Origin: Ehretia macrophylla
Taxonomy: Eukaryota > Streptophyta > Magnoliopsida > Boraginales > Ehretiaceae
Direction: 5' to 3'
Length of the DNA: 64,000 bases
Assembly: GCA_037974665.1 (NCBI GenBank)
Contig: CM075767.1
Coordinates: 26,499,498 to 26,563,497 of the forward strand
Positions within the stretch are counted from its first letter, which is position 1. Every line of letters starts with the position of its first letter. Position numbers and translations under genes: made by a program. The notes under the pieces were generated by a model. It was given only the letters and a program-made list of their open reading frames with translations, made no database searches and was not told the origin of the DNA. Positions 11,227-22,236 of this stretch are shown one piece after another.

Positions 11227-13710
11227 TAATCAGTCAGGACGCAACGAAATTTTGGCAGTATAACGACAGTAATAAAGACACCGAGGCTCTAAACCAACCT
11301 CTCAGAACATCATACAATCAAACTCCTCAACCAAACAACAATCAATTCCTCAATACCATTAACAACATACAACATAACCATATTATACAACAATCATTCT
11401 TAGACGATCCATTCATAGTTATACGCCTCCGTTCCAACACAATACCTTAACTTTAACATACATATCAAAACAGATTATAAACCAACTTAGCAACCTAGAT
11501 CATAACAAAAGAAAGACTACTAAGTTAGCATCATTTAGTTCATTATCTTTACTACAATTTATACATCATAAATTACAAGGAAAATAAAAGACAACTAGTT
11601 TAATATACAAGATAATAGAGTATACAACATCTCAAGCATCAAGGACAAGACTCTAGCACATAGGACTCGTCCACATACGGCACATTATCCTCTTCTGGAG
11701 GCACGTACCCGTAATCTTGCGAAAGAACACCTGTATATATGCAATAATAGAGAGTGAGCTTATATAAACAAGCTCAGTGAGGATCCGATAGATCTCTAAC
11801 AGTATTTACTATACTCCTTGGAAATAATCCTTTGAGCAGTAAACACACAATTAAACATCAATACAATATAAACACATAACTATAATGACCAATCAATAAA
11901 GGATACTCAATTTGGTGTAGCTCCATACGCCATCACGATCTCAACCATTCTTCTTATAACTCCCCATTACTCATGCACCCGAGGTACTTCACTAGCCTCT
12001 CCCTCCATGACACCTCCGTCATGCGAGCTGGAGTTAGTCTCTGGTAGTCATACCGTTATCAACCCGACAACCCGACGCTGCCCGAGAGGTAGCACACACA
12101 TACCAAGACTCAACAATAATAATAAACATCATTCACAAGAGGACAGTCTAGCAGAACTGCCTATCTCCCGGTTCATCAATCATCAATCAATAATCATCAA
12201 TAATCATCAATAATCATCCATTTCCATCAATGTAACATCAATAATCATCAATATAACATCAAGTAATCAATTAAACAACAAATAACTAAGTTAGATGACA
12301 AAGTAGGCCATCCAACTTAACATGCATAAGACACATAATCTAACCCTAATCTAACCATCAACAACTCACAATTCAATCACTCAAGCACCACCCAATCATC
12401 TAAAGGCTCAATTCAACAATTTAAAGAAAGACAACCTAAACTTCAAATAATCATATCTTACATTATACTAATCCAAACAACTCCAAATCAGTTTCAAACA
12501 TTCACCCATTCAATCAACTACATTAGCCCTCTTGGAAACCAACCAAGACACATCAAAATCAAGCCCAACAACCTTAAAACCTCAATGCACCTAGGCTGAA
12601 ATTTTTGAATTTTCACCCAAACATCGCAATCAAAAATTCGGCATGATAACGGCGTTACCACGTAATTAACAAACTTTTAGAAATCGACGGCAATCGATTC
12701 CAACCACAACAACTCAAGATAATCCTCAAATAGCCATTCTATCAACTTTAAATACCCGGAAAAAAATAATTTCGCTACAATGGCTCAAATCTCGTAGTAA
12801 TACACATAAACGATCCCTTGCACGCACTGATCAATAATATAACTTCAGATTAACATTCTAACGGTTCAAAATGTAGTTATGAGCAAAAACATAAAAAATG
12901 AGTTTTGAGATCTAGAATTTTTCTCTCACCTTTGATGCGATATAAGCCTAGATATGCGTGCAATACGTGCCCAACAAGCAAAATCCAACTCGGCACGAAG
13001 TTCTACGGACAAAAACTAGGTTTTTCTATGAAAAATTGATTTGAAAACTTGAAGAAAAGCTTTGGTTTTCTCTCTTATGGCTCTCGGCCATGTGTGTGCA
13101 TTTTGAGTATGTTTTGTGTTGTGTTTAGTGTGTGTTGATGCAATATTAAGTATATAAGGCTTGGTCAATTAAAAAAAATGCAAAGTCAAAGTAGTTATTT
13201 AGTCCTTTAATTTATTTCTTAGTCTTTTAATTCATTTATTGAGTATTTCTTGCTCAACTATTAAATTAACACTTAAATAAATTCTGGACATTATATTTTA
13301 GGTGACAAAGAAGGTTAAATAAAAATAGTTTCACCAGAATCGGCTTAAAACACGTTTTCTTGCAAAAGAAAGTATAAAAATCTTTAAAATTCCAAAACCG
13401 ATTCCAAATCCGTTTTAATCAAACACGGGTCTATTAATACTCGAGGACTAGGTTTTAAAACGTTTAAAACACCCCTGTAAAAATTTTAGCGGACAGGTGT
13501 TCAAAAATACTATTCACCAAAACCGACGATAAAATTTCTAATTCCGTTTTTAATGAAAATTTCATGAATGCACACTTAGCATGTATTAGGAGTATTTATC
13601 TTATATTTAGCACATTCTAAGTCATATAGCACATAAACAGGCTAATTCATGCAAAACGAGGTAAAGCACGTAAATCGAGATATAGCAAATATATAGGGTC
13701 TCACAACACA

Positions 13711-14001
13711 TCTTTGTTTATCTCAAATTGCATACATCTTCTTTCTTTCTACCCTTAGCCTTTAGCCATGTCTTCCGCCTCCCGCTCCTCACCTTCCCCT
13801 AGTAACGGTGATAGAAATTGCCCTCACAGGTTTCTGCCATTCAAGACGATAAATTTGCTGAAGATAGAGTTAGACAAAGTCAGATAGGGTCAGATTTGGA
13901 TTGAAACACATCTTTCTTTCTCTCAAATAGCCTACATCTTCCTTCTTTCTCCCCATAGCCTTTAGCTATATCTTCTGTCTCCCGCTCCTCACTTTCCCCT
14001 T
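13711..14001 (+). mobile_element. Caulimovirid-like copy 1, rearranged right end
   Basis: 13711-13803 continues the terminal repeat interrupted at 573. About 13815-13870 matches an interior piece of the same family, equivalent to the start of the polymerase part near 15960-16015 of copy 2. About 13870-14001 is a second partial terminal repeat, still in + orientation. It ends directly against the oppositely oriented copy 2. The segment is scrambled and non-functional. Confidence 0.72.
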
Positions 14002-14128
14002 AGTGAGGAGCGGGAGGCAGAAGACATGGCTAAAGGTTAAGGGTAGAAAGAAGGAAGATGTAAGCTGTTTGAGAGAAAGAAAGATGTGTTTCAATCCAAA
14101 TCTGACTCTATTTGACTCTATCTGACTC
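13870..14128. repeat. Long palindrome at a head-to-head junction
   Basis: A perfect 15-base inverted repeat (13979-13993 against 14002-14016) surrounds an 8-base spacer. The pairing continues imperfectly for about 125 bases per arm, because terminal repeats of copies 1 and 2 meet in opposite orientation. Before C1 inserted, the arms would have extended through most of the ~0.5-kb repeats. Confidence 0.8.
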
Positions 14129-14555
14129 TGCCCCTTTAGTCAGGGGTTCTTCATTATTTATAGGTAAACTATTACAAAGCCTAATAATACAAGGCGGAAT
14201 CCTCACTATTTTTGACAAGGACTAAGGCAGCTTCCTTTAATAAAGGAAAAGCTGACACGACATAAAGAGAATCCTAATAATTCATAATAAGACAAACCTG
14301 ACGCGACTAAAGCGGTTTCTTTAATAAAGGAAATCTTACTTATTGCAAACAGACAAACGAGACATGACTTAAAGGGAATCTGAAGTGATAAACGATTCCT
14401 GTCATATCCTATTATTACAACATGACAAACCTATTTACATGACACGAAGCTTCATCATGGGGTCCACCCGGGATTCTTGGAATTGTGTTTGCAATGAGTC
14501 ACCATCTGTCATTATTGAGATCGATATCATCCTACTCCTGACTATTTTGGCTAAG
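14002..14555 (-). repeat. Copy 2 3' terminal repeat
   Basis: About 0.55 kb. It carries the complement of TATAAATAATGA at 14151-14162 and short gactctatct-type repeats near 14099-14132. It is homologous to 115-573, 18627-19160 and 19161-19732. Confidence 0.8.
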
Positions 14556-14569
14556 ATCTCCCCCCCACG

Positions 14570-16050
14570 GGTTGGATTTACCATGCATACAGGTTTCTCA
14601 GATGGTGGTGTGCGAGAGAAAAAATCAGCAATGTTATTCTCTTTGCTTGGGATGTGTCGCATTGTCCAATTGGACTGGGAAATCCATACTGTCCATCGGA
14701 TGAGTTGTAGATCCGGAATATCATTCTGCTTTCTTTTGAGAACTCCCTAAAATCATTTAAAATCTGTTTCAATAATAAAAGGATTTTGAGCAAGATAAAA
14801 CTTGAATTTTTTGATTCCCTGAATAACTACAATAACTTCTCTTTTGAAAGAGGGATAGTTGCGTTGTTCTGGCGTGAAAGATCCTGACTTGTAACCACAG
14901 ACTTGTCTGTGCCCATTGTCTTCTTCAATGAGGACTGCTGCCCAAAAATCAAGGGAAGCATCAGTCTGCAAAATGAGTTGCCCTGGACCTGGAATCTTGA
15001 GAGGAAGAAGTGTTCTGCATAGCTCCTTTAGCTTCTGAACTGCAAATGTGGCGTCTGGAGACCAATTTCCAATGTTGGATTTTTGAAGGTACTTGAAAAT
15101 CTGGCTTGTGTAGTTGGCCAAGGATGGAGCATGCAATGAGGCATAATTGATCAATCCAAGGAACTGCTGGATCTAAGTAACAGTTCTGAGTTCATCAGGA
15201 AAGTCGAGGACTTTGCTTGATATATGGTCCTGTAAAAGAATGTGTCATTTTATTATTTGCAAACCAAGAAAATCAATAGCATTTAGACCAATTTTCATCT
15301 TGGATTCAGCTAGAACTAATCCATGCTGGTAGGTTAGTTCCTGGAATTGTCGGAGATGCTGATGGTGTTCTTCAGCTGTGTTACTGAATACCAGAATATC
15401 ATCAATGTAGACAATACAGTGTTGCGCAAGGGATCGGTACACATCATCCATTTTATGTTGGAACTCAGATGGTGCATTCTTGAGACTGAAAGGCATGACA
15501 TTCCATTCATAATGTCCCTGTGGAACAACAAAAGTAGTTTTGAATCTATCAGCTTTAGTAATATCAAGTTGCCAAAATCCAGATTTCATATCAAATTTGG
15601 AGAAGAATTTGGCTTTGGACATCTTATGAAGGAGTTGTTCCTTTCTCGGAAGAGGGTATCGGATATCCTGCAATTGATCATTGAGTTGGCGATAATCTAG
15701 CACCAATATTTTCTTTCCTCGAACTTGTTCAGATCTTTTGTTGACATAAAAGACATGACTTGCCCACGGAGATCTGGATGGTCGAATGAGACCTTGCTCA
15801 AGTAGTGTCTGAATTTCAGCTTGACAAATATCTTCATCTTTTGGCATTCTTGGATGAGAAGAGGTTTGGTGTGGCATTTGCCAATTTTCTTTGTAAGGTA
15901 GAGAGACAAAGTGTTTCTCTATTTCCCAAAACTTGTTTGGAAGATCACCAAAACAGGAAAGGAGGAAGCTTCTTTCTTCAACAAATTCATCATCTTGAAT
16001 GGCTGAAACCTGTGAGGGCAATTTTTGTAAGGATACCCAAGGGGTATACT
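14570..16050 (-). pseudogene. Copy 2 reverse transcriptase and RNase H (caulimovirid type)
   Basis: Remnant of the polymerase that copied pregenomic RNA into DNA. On the - strand the RT part (about 16021-15245) contains LLEQGLIRPSRSPWASHVFY, FVVPQGHYEWNVMPF and the catalytic YIDDIL (about 15400-15417). It continues to RNase H (about 15100-14760) with LQTDASLDFWAAVLIEE and YPSFKREVIVVIQGIKKF, then ends with an ADFFSR-type tail near 14610-14650. These blocks align by eye with CaMV-type RT/RNase H (GHYEWLVMPFGLKNAP, YIDDILVFS, ADFLSR). No integrase follows before the polypurine tract, as expected for a pararetrovirus. The region is broken. Confidence 0.85.
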
Positions 16051-16059
16051 AATTATGCA

Positions 16060-16876
16060 GGAATTGGAAACCATCTGTCTGAAATGAGAATGAAGCAAGT
16101 AAGGTGAGGAAATCCATTCCTAAGAGAATATCTTCACAGCATTCATCATACTGGTAAAAACTATGTCGAACTGAGACATATGGGGTTAAGTGTATAGAAA
16201 TGGCTATAGAGTGAACTTCACATGCAAATCCAGTACAAGAAGCAGTGGTAAAGGTTTCTCTGGAGGATATCCAAAATTCAGGAGGAAGACACCTGGATTT
16301 CATGAAAGAAATACATGAACCTGTGTCTAGAAGTGCATTAACGGTGATAGGAACAAATCCTGGATGGTTTACAACAAGATTTATGTAAGCCTTATAGATC
16401 TGTCCTGGGGTAAAGGTAGCATTGGAAGTGGTAAGGATTGGTTGTTCACTGGTTTTGTATATTTTGGCTATGGAGAGGGTTGGTTCAGAATAAGAGGATT
16501 CGGATTCTGAGGTGAGATCTGAGGATGAGGTTGTATCAAGTTTAAAAACGGCTTGATCTGGTTCGGAAGTCCATGTGTATAGCTGGTCATCAAAGTTTTG
16601 AGTTGAGATGAACTGGACAAATTTTGCTGGTAGCTTCTTGGACTTCTTGAGGTAACAATCCTTTGCAAAATGTCCTTTCTTTCCACAAAGAAAACATTTA
16701 GTCGAAGAAGAGGGTTTTGATCTTTTCTTCACAAATCTGAATTTCTTGAAAGGTTTTCTGGACTTGTGAAATCTTTTCTGATGTTTGTGCTTCTTGTATT
16801 TGTGACACGAACATGGAGAGTAGCTGTGAGTGTGACAGCCAAACTTTTTGAAATCTTTTCTGCAAAAGGTATCCAT
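16060..16876 (-). pseudogene. Copy 2 zinc knuckle and aspartic protease region
   Basis: A basic, Cys/His-rich stretch (HKYKKHKHQKRFHKSRKPFK) leads into a CCHC knuckle, CFLCGKKGHFAKDC (about 16655-16698), the nucleic-acid-binding end of a caulimovirid capsid protein. The aspartic protease follows, with active-site LLDTGSC at about 16313-16333 and ILLGMDFL near 16110. Order and spacing match capsid, protease, then RT as in Caulimoviridae. This is a fossil fragment. Confidence 0.8.
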
Positions 16877-16979
16877 TGTTTTTTGCTCGTTGCTTTTGAG
16901 AAGCTTGTCAAGTCATTTGGACTCGCATTGATCTTGAATGAGTTTTCTAGCCATCTGGTACAAGTGAGCAAGACTCACT

Positions 16980-18219
16980 TGTCTTAGATCTGCAAGATTG
17001 GCTCGTTTGAACTCTGTTTCGAGCAATTCAGGAAGAGGTTGTGGCATGTTAAAGACGAACGCCTTCTTGATGGTTTATGTATTTTTTCCAAAGATAAAAT
17101 ACAGAGCTTCCTGTCTGAGATAGTAATCTCCAAGTTTTGCAACATCGCAGGATTTGTTGAGTAAGAACTCATTTTCTGCCTTTTCAATCTCTTAGGTTGT
17201 TTGTCATATGAAAACGTTTCGTAGACATCTTAAGAATATCTGGATAGGATCTGCATCTATTAGGATGATCTGTCTTTCTTATTCTGACAGCATTCTTGTC
17301 TACCAACTGCGGAGTGATCCCGTAAAAGCAGCAACAAGACGGTCAATAATATCTCTTATCTCAAGAGTAGGATTTCGGAGAGATTCTCCATTTATCCATG
17401 CATCCATTTTCTCAAAATATTTGAGTCTGTCATCAGGAGGAATTGCATCAATGTTCCAGAATTGCTTGTGATCTGGAGCATATAGGATGGAAACTTTTCC
17501 TTCAATGTTTTGTTGTCTCTGAGGTTGCTGTTGTGGAACTTGTGGGACTTGTGCTTGTGGCGGTTGTTGGTTCTGATGCTCACTAGCATGGGAAATTTCT
17601 CCCTGGTCACTGGTCTTTGACTTCGGAGCTAGTGCATCTGTGACCAGGCTACTCCTTTCCATTCTCTCAATGTTTCTGAATCATCAGGATTTGTTTGTAC
17701 AGGGTTATGTGTACGTGTTCTTGCGGTGTCCGTGTAGAACGGAGTCACAGGAGTTTGCATAAGAACTGATCCTTTGTATGGAGGAATCGTCTGAGAGGAC
17801 GAATCCTTTTCAAACGGATCAAAGGAGTCAAAGGACGAAATAACATAAGAAATTTCACTGGGACCTTCTTTCTCGTCTGCATCACCCCACCCAGTTGGGA
17901 TAATTTTCTCTTTGGAGAGATAATGAGGAGGTGGTGTGAGATCAACCCAATAGGCTTTTTCGCAATTTCCACTTGGTATCCAGACTGCATGATTTGGCTT
18001 TGGATTACACTTCCAAGGATGAGAGGACTGCTTCTTCGGCTTGGCTGGCTTTCTGAGTTTTTCAGCGAGGCGTTCTCTTTTTCTCTTGCACTCGTTTGAA
18101 TCAAGATAATGCTTCTCTGAAGAAGATTTCTCCAAGTTGATCATGTTGACGCTGTTCCAAGAACGAACTTGTCTGGAAGAGAATATTGATTGTACAGTGA
18201 TAGTAGAGGATTTATACAC
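16980..18219 (-). pseudogene. Copy 2 capsid-like N-terminal region
   Basis: The upstream reading region on the - strand begins near 18219 and includes lysine-rich KRKRERLAEKLRKPAKPKK, a proline/glutamine-rich linker (about 17590-17500) and a helical stretch LEIRDIIDRLVAAFTGSLRSW (about 17365-17300), which resembles the capsid core of caulimovirids. I cannot assign the first ~150 residues, and no movement-protein signature is visible. The region is broken. Confidence 0.6.
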
Positions 18220-18614
18220 AGCTGTAAGGGCTGCTGGTTTGATAGGTAATAGAGATTTGAACTTTTGTGTGAGTTAGGAAGTTTGGTAATATGAGTATGG
18301 GTTTAACGGAGAGGGTTTGAAGAGTTCTCCTGGTTTGGTAGATAGAGGTGTTTGGGTTATGTCTACCTTATAATGAGATGCGGAAGGATCAAAGGAAGTG
18401 ACTTAAGAGTTGTTAGCAACGACTTCTTGTTCTGGCAGGGGAAGATCAGCCATGATGGATACACTGGTCACAACTGGACTTTCTGCGAGACTTACTGCGC
18501 CTTTCATTCACTCTTTAACGGCTATTGCCCTATTGCCAAAGACTCTAGTGTTCAACACACAAGTATTGTTTAAGACCTTTAATACCAGAATAGGGAAGTG
18601 ATACAGTTAACTGG
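18220..18614 (-). other. Copy 2 leader between primer site and capsid-like region
   Basis: About 395 nt without recognisable coding signal. Short frames read on the + strand here have no family resemblance and are regarded as chance. Confidence 0.5.
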
Positions 18615-18626
18615 GCTCTGATACCA
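18615..18626 (-). promoter_or_regulatory. Copy 2 tRNA-iMet primer site
   Basis: On the - strand it reads TGGTATCAGAGC, followed by CCAG. It starts exactly where the 5' terminal repeat ends. Both Caulimoviridae and many plant LTR elements use this primer, so it does not decide between them. Confidence 0.85.
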
Positions 18627-19160
18627 CTAAGGGGAAGGTGAGGAGCGGGAGGCGGAAGACATGGCTAAAGGCTAAGGGTAGAAAGAAGGAAGATGTAGGC
18701 TATTTGAGAGAAAGAAAGATGTGTTTCAATCCAAATCTGACTCTATCTGACTTTGCCCCTTTAGTCAGGGGTTCTTCATTATTTATAGGCAAACCATTAC
18801 AAAGCCTAATAATACAAAGCATAATCTTCACTATTCCTGGCAAGGACTAAAGCAGCTTCCCTTAATAAAGGAAAAGATGACACGACATAAAGAGATTCCT
18901 AATAATTCACAATGAGACAAACTTGACGTGACTAAAGCGGTTTCCTCTAATAAAGGAAATCTCACTTATTACAAACAGACAAATGAGACATGACCTAAAG
19001 GAAATCTGAAGTGACAAATGATTCTTATCATATCCTATTATTACAACATGACAAACCTATTTACATGACACGAAGCTTCATCATGGGGTCCACCCGAGAT
19101 TCCTGGAATCCTGTCTGCAATGAGTCACCATCTGTCATTATTGAGATCGATATCATCCCA
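18627..19160 (-). repeat. Copy 2 5' terminal repeat
   Basis: Homologous to the 3' repeat. Its outer end lacks about 35 bases compared with the repeat of copy 3 and joins that repeat directly at 19160/19161. Confidence 0.8.
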
Positions 19161-19732
19161 CTAAGGGGAAGGTGAGAAGCGGGAGGCAGAAGACATGGCT
19201 AAAGGCTAAGGGTAGAAAAAAGGAAGATGTAAGCTATTTGAGAGTAAGAAAGATGTGTTTCAATCTAAATCTGACTCTATCCGACTCTATCTGACTCTGC
19301 CCTTTTAGTCAAGGGTTCTTCATTATTTATAGGCAAACCATTACAAAGCCTAATAATACAAAGCATAATCTTTACTATTCCTGACAAGGACTAAAGCAGC
19401 TTCCTTTAATAAAGGAAAAGCTGATATGACATAAAGAGATTCCTAATAATTCACAATAAGACAAACCTGACGCGACTTAAGCGGCTTCCTCTAATAAATG
19501 AAATCTCACTTATTACAAACAGACAAACGAGACATGACTAAAAGGGAATCTGAAGTGACAAATGATTCCTGTCATATCCTATTATTACAACTTGACAAAC
19601 CTATTTACATGACACAAAGCTTTGTCATGGGGTCCACCCGGGATTCCTGGAATCCTGTCTGTAATGAGTCACCATATGTCATTATTAAGATCGATATCGT
19701 TCCATTCCTGACTATTTTGGCTAAGATCTCAC
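19161..19732 (-). repeat. Caulimovirid-like copy 3, 3' terminal repeat
   Basis: A full-length ~0.57-kb terminal repeat, head to tail with copy 2. Its inner end runs into the polypurine tract, which is split by the D solo LTR; ctcac is duplicated at 19728-19732 and 22237-22241. Confidence 0.82.
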
Positions 19733-20349
19733 TGTAACGCCCCGATCCCTCACGAGACTGGGACTCCTATTTATCATGCTATTCTCACCCAATTCCAAAC
19801 CCCGGGCACAAAATTTAGGGGTAAACGGACGGAGTCTCCCCTGTTTATAGGACTAAACTGGTACCTGCACAAAGACACCCATGATGCTAGATCCACAAAC
19901 AACAACTCTTATAACCAATCCTCCAAGATTTTTATGGGCTACCTGCGATCACATGGCCATCCGAGCCTTGGAATAACAATTACATATAACACACAAGCAA
20001 GCAAAGCATTTCTAATTTTAACTATAGGTAGTTAGATACAACAATAGCCAAGTTCTACTTTTAAGTTTGTTAATCACACAAGCATGCAAAAGAATAAGTT
20101 TACTATGGATTATTACATGTCATTCCACTTTATATCCAACATACAAGATTACAAATTATTACATTCACCAATTATACTCAAGACCCAAGGTCATAAAAAG
20201 GCAATCAACGACAACTCCACGCAAGCTTCTCATTTTAGACAACCTTATCACACAAGAAGTCACCGAAATTGCTTAACTAGCACTTATTCCTCTTCTTCTA
20301 TCAGCCGAGGATTCACCTCAGCTTCACCTGAAACATATTAAATGAGGAA

Positions 20350-20368
20350 TGAGCAACTAAGTTGCCCA
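20350..20368 (-). other. Hairpin before the acceptor-like site (LTR D)
   Basis: Sense TGGGCAAC pairs with GTTGCTCA over eight positions, one a G-U wobble, with a 3-nt loop. CAGCGAGGG follows at 20367-20375. It sits ~20 nt from the acceptor-like site. Confidence 0.6.
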
Positions 20369-20691
20369 GCGAGGGAGGTGATGCAACATGCCAACGTGCA
20401 ATATGATATGCAAACACAAGAAAACATATATAATCCACATAAACCAACAAGACAATAAGCCAAGCAATTAATCACTTTAAAAAGGATATGGTTCCACTTC
20501 CAAGTCTTCATTCACGAGCCACGAACCACGAGCATCACGAACATGCCGGCAAACCCCAAACACCAACAATTGGGATACTCCGGATGTATCCCGATCCTAC
20601 GACCCTTTCTCCCGAGGTAGGTCCATGCCCAGCAGGTGAACCACGCCTCTGGGGTAGTGGAGTATGCCTCAGCGAGAAAGGGAATAGGCAC

Positions 20692-20751
20692 CATGGTAGT
20701 CGAGGGAGCACGGCAAGCCCGATGCCGCCCGTGTTTCTCGACGCTACCATG
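20692..20751. other. Paired GC-richer block in LTR D
   Basis: CATGGTAG (20692-20699) pairs with CTACCATG (20744-20751), the adjoining TCGAG with CTCGA, and inner GCACGG with CCGTG, closing on CAAGCCCGATGCCG. The same loop and pairing plan, with other stem bases, occurs in LTR A at 39126-39182 and about 30698-30753. Confidence 0.5.
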
Positions 20752-22236
20752 TCCGATAAAGGTTGCGCAACCCAATACAAGTCACAAGCGATCAATATAA
20801 CACATAACACATAAGAGGGACGACAAAGTAGGCCGCCCTCACATATATGCACGATAAAAGTTCATATAAGCACGATATTAGCTTTAAGATACCAAAAGTA
20901 GCAATCAACACAATTAATTCCAATAATCTACTCAAATAACTTAAATACATCCTAAATATTCAATGCAAGGCATTGCTAACACACAACAAGTTCCAAATGC
21001 AACTAAAATGGCAAAAACTACATTTCCCCTTTCTTTAACCGAGCTTTCTTTCTCCTAAGCATGGTTCGAGATTCCCAATCATACCCTAGTCTTTCTATAT
21101 TCCTAATTAAGCTCAAAGGTGCCTTTTAAAGTCACTAAAACTCATTTTTGAAGCAAAAGTTCGGGAAGGCCTCGAACGGGTTTGAACTACAACTACACTA
21201 ACCAAATCCCATTTTCGCGAAACGAAAGCACCAAAGGTGCTTCCTTAGCTCAAGGACACCCAAATCAATGCCCAAACTTGCCCGGATTGCTTAACGTATA
21301 AAACCCCCTTTTTAAAGTAAGCTAATTATGCAATTAAGTTCAAATTCGAGTGATTCAACCTAACGTGGCTTTTCAACTAACTTCCCTAGGGTCTAGAGCA
21401 CCTAATTGATGCATCAATTCAATCCAATTAGCAAATTTTCTCAAAACCCTAATTCTAGGCACTATTCATCACCTCTTTGATCAATCTCAACATTCAACCA
21501 TTAACTTTGTTATCAAACCTCAAAAGTTAGCTCTATAGACATTAAATAACTCATAGGAAGCATTCATAAAAAGTTATATAGCTATAATTGACAAATCAAG
21601 AAAATTAAACATATGAACATAAACTTTAAAATCAAGAAAATGAATCTCCCTCACAATTTTTGAAGATGAAGAAGCTTGTTGAAGGCCCTAGGATGCTCAA
21701 AACCCTCCCAAGATCAAGCTAGAAGCTCAAGATGCAAGGTTGTTGAAGCAAAATCTCCTCTTTTCCTTCTCCTTTGGTATTTTCGGCCCTGCTACAGTAA
21801 TTCCTGCACATTTCTTCTCTTTTTTTTTTGTGTTTTTGAGCTTATTTTTGCTATATAATGAGTAGGCTATGGGTGGGGTCAAGGGGGGTGCTTAAATGGT
21901 CTATTAAAATGAGCTTAGTTAGCTTTAAAACAAGTTCATTGCACATAAATTAAGTTAGCTAACTAAAACATTATGTTTCATACGTAACACTATTCACTAG
22001 TTTTTACAAATCATTTTCTAAACGAAGGCTTCTATCGCTTTAAACTCAAATGCACATTTTTCACACTCCTCTAACAATTAATGTGATTTAATAAAAATGC
22101 TAATTCTCTAATAGAATATAGTTTGAAAACGGGATGAATAGTAACTAAAGAAGACAGTTAATAAAGCACAGAAGGAAATGCGCAAACAATAGATGCAATA
22201 GTAAATAAATGTACGGCTAAAATCTCGGGCGTCACA

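Larger units (their letters stand above)
574..13705 (-). mobile_element. C1: Tekay/Del chromovirus (Ty3 LTR retrotransposon), broken
   Basis: A complete but decayed element on the - strand. Its LTRs run 574-3079 and 8063-13705, and both are exactly 2,506 bp once the nested insert and its duplicated taatc are removed. A perfect 5-bp target-site duplication acaca flanks it (569-573 and 13706-13710). The interior shows, in - strand order, a tRNA-iMet primer site (8045-8056), a gag-pol region (7770-3160) and a polypurine tract (~3080-3097). The terminal chromodomain and long LTRs place it in the Tekay/Del clade. In a 270-base stretch I count seven differences between its LTRs (about 2.5%), suggesting insertion on the order of a million years ago. 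It sits in the terminal repeat of caulimovirid-like copy 1. Confidence 0.92.
8063..13705 (-). repeat. C1 right (5') LTR, split by a TRIM plus B LTR
   Basis: The LTR begins at 8063, is interrupted after 32 bases at 8094, and resumes at 11227 or 11232 depending on how the duplicated taatc is assigned. It ends at 13705. Summed length is 2,506 bp, equal to the left copy. Its donor-like site reads AAAG|GTGAGAG, closer to the splice consensus than in the left copy. Confidence 0.92.
14002..19160 (-). mobile_element. Caulimovirid-like fossil copy 2, LTR-bounded
   Basis: A - strand element of ~5.2 kb bounded by direct repeats 14002-14555 and 18627-19160. It has a primer site TGGTATCAGAGC (18615-18626) directly inside the 5' repeat and a polypurine tract (~14556-14568) directly inside the 3' repeat. 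The protein remnants are of caulimovirid type. I see no movement-protein region between the primer site and the capsid-like region. The repeats do not have the TG...CA ends of LTR retrotransposons; they end CTTAG against the primer site. Over about 330 bases the two repeats differ at roughly 25 positions (7-8%), so the copy is several times older than C1 or A. It is broken in several places. Confidence 0.82.
19733..22236 (-). repeat. Solo LTR, family D
   Basis: 2,504 bp, starting TGTAACGCCCC and ending GGGCGTCACA, with a perfect target-site duplication ctcac. It is related to family B (shared GGACGGAGTCTCCCCTGTT and CCGAGCCTTGG) but clearly diverged. The sense strand shows a TATA-like TTATATAG near 21851-21858, an ATTTTCGGCC block near 21778, a weaker donor-like GTGAGG (about 21652), a hairpin at 20350-20368 and the acceptor-like TTTCAG|GTGAA (intron end 20328), followed by a short frame ending in four glutamates and a stop. 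No interior remains. Confidence 0.9.

Noticed and set aside
20488-20852. Open frames of ~100 residues on both strands, proline/glycine rich
   Set aside because: They fall on the GC-richer paired block of LTR D; simultaneous opening of opposite strands and lack of conservation as protein in A or B argue against coding.
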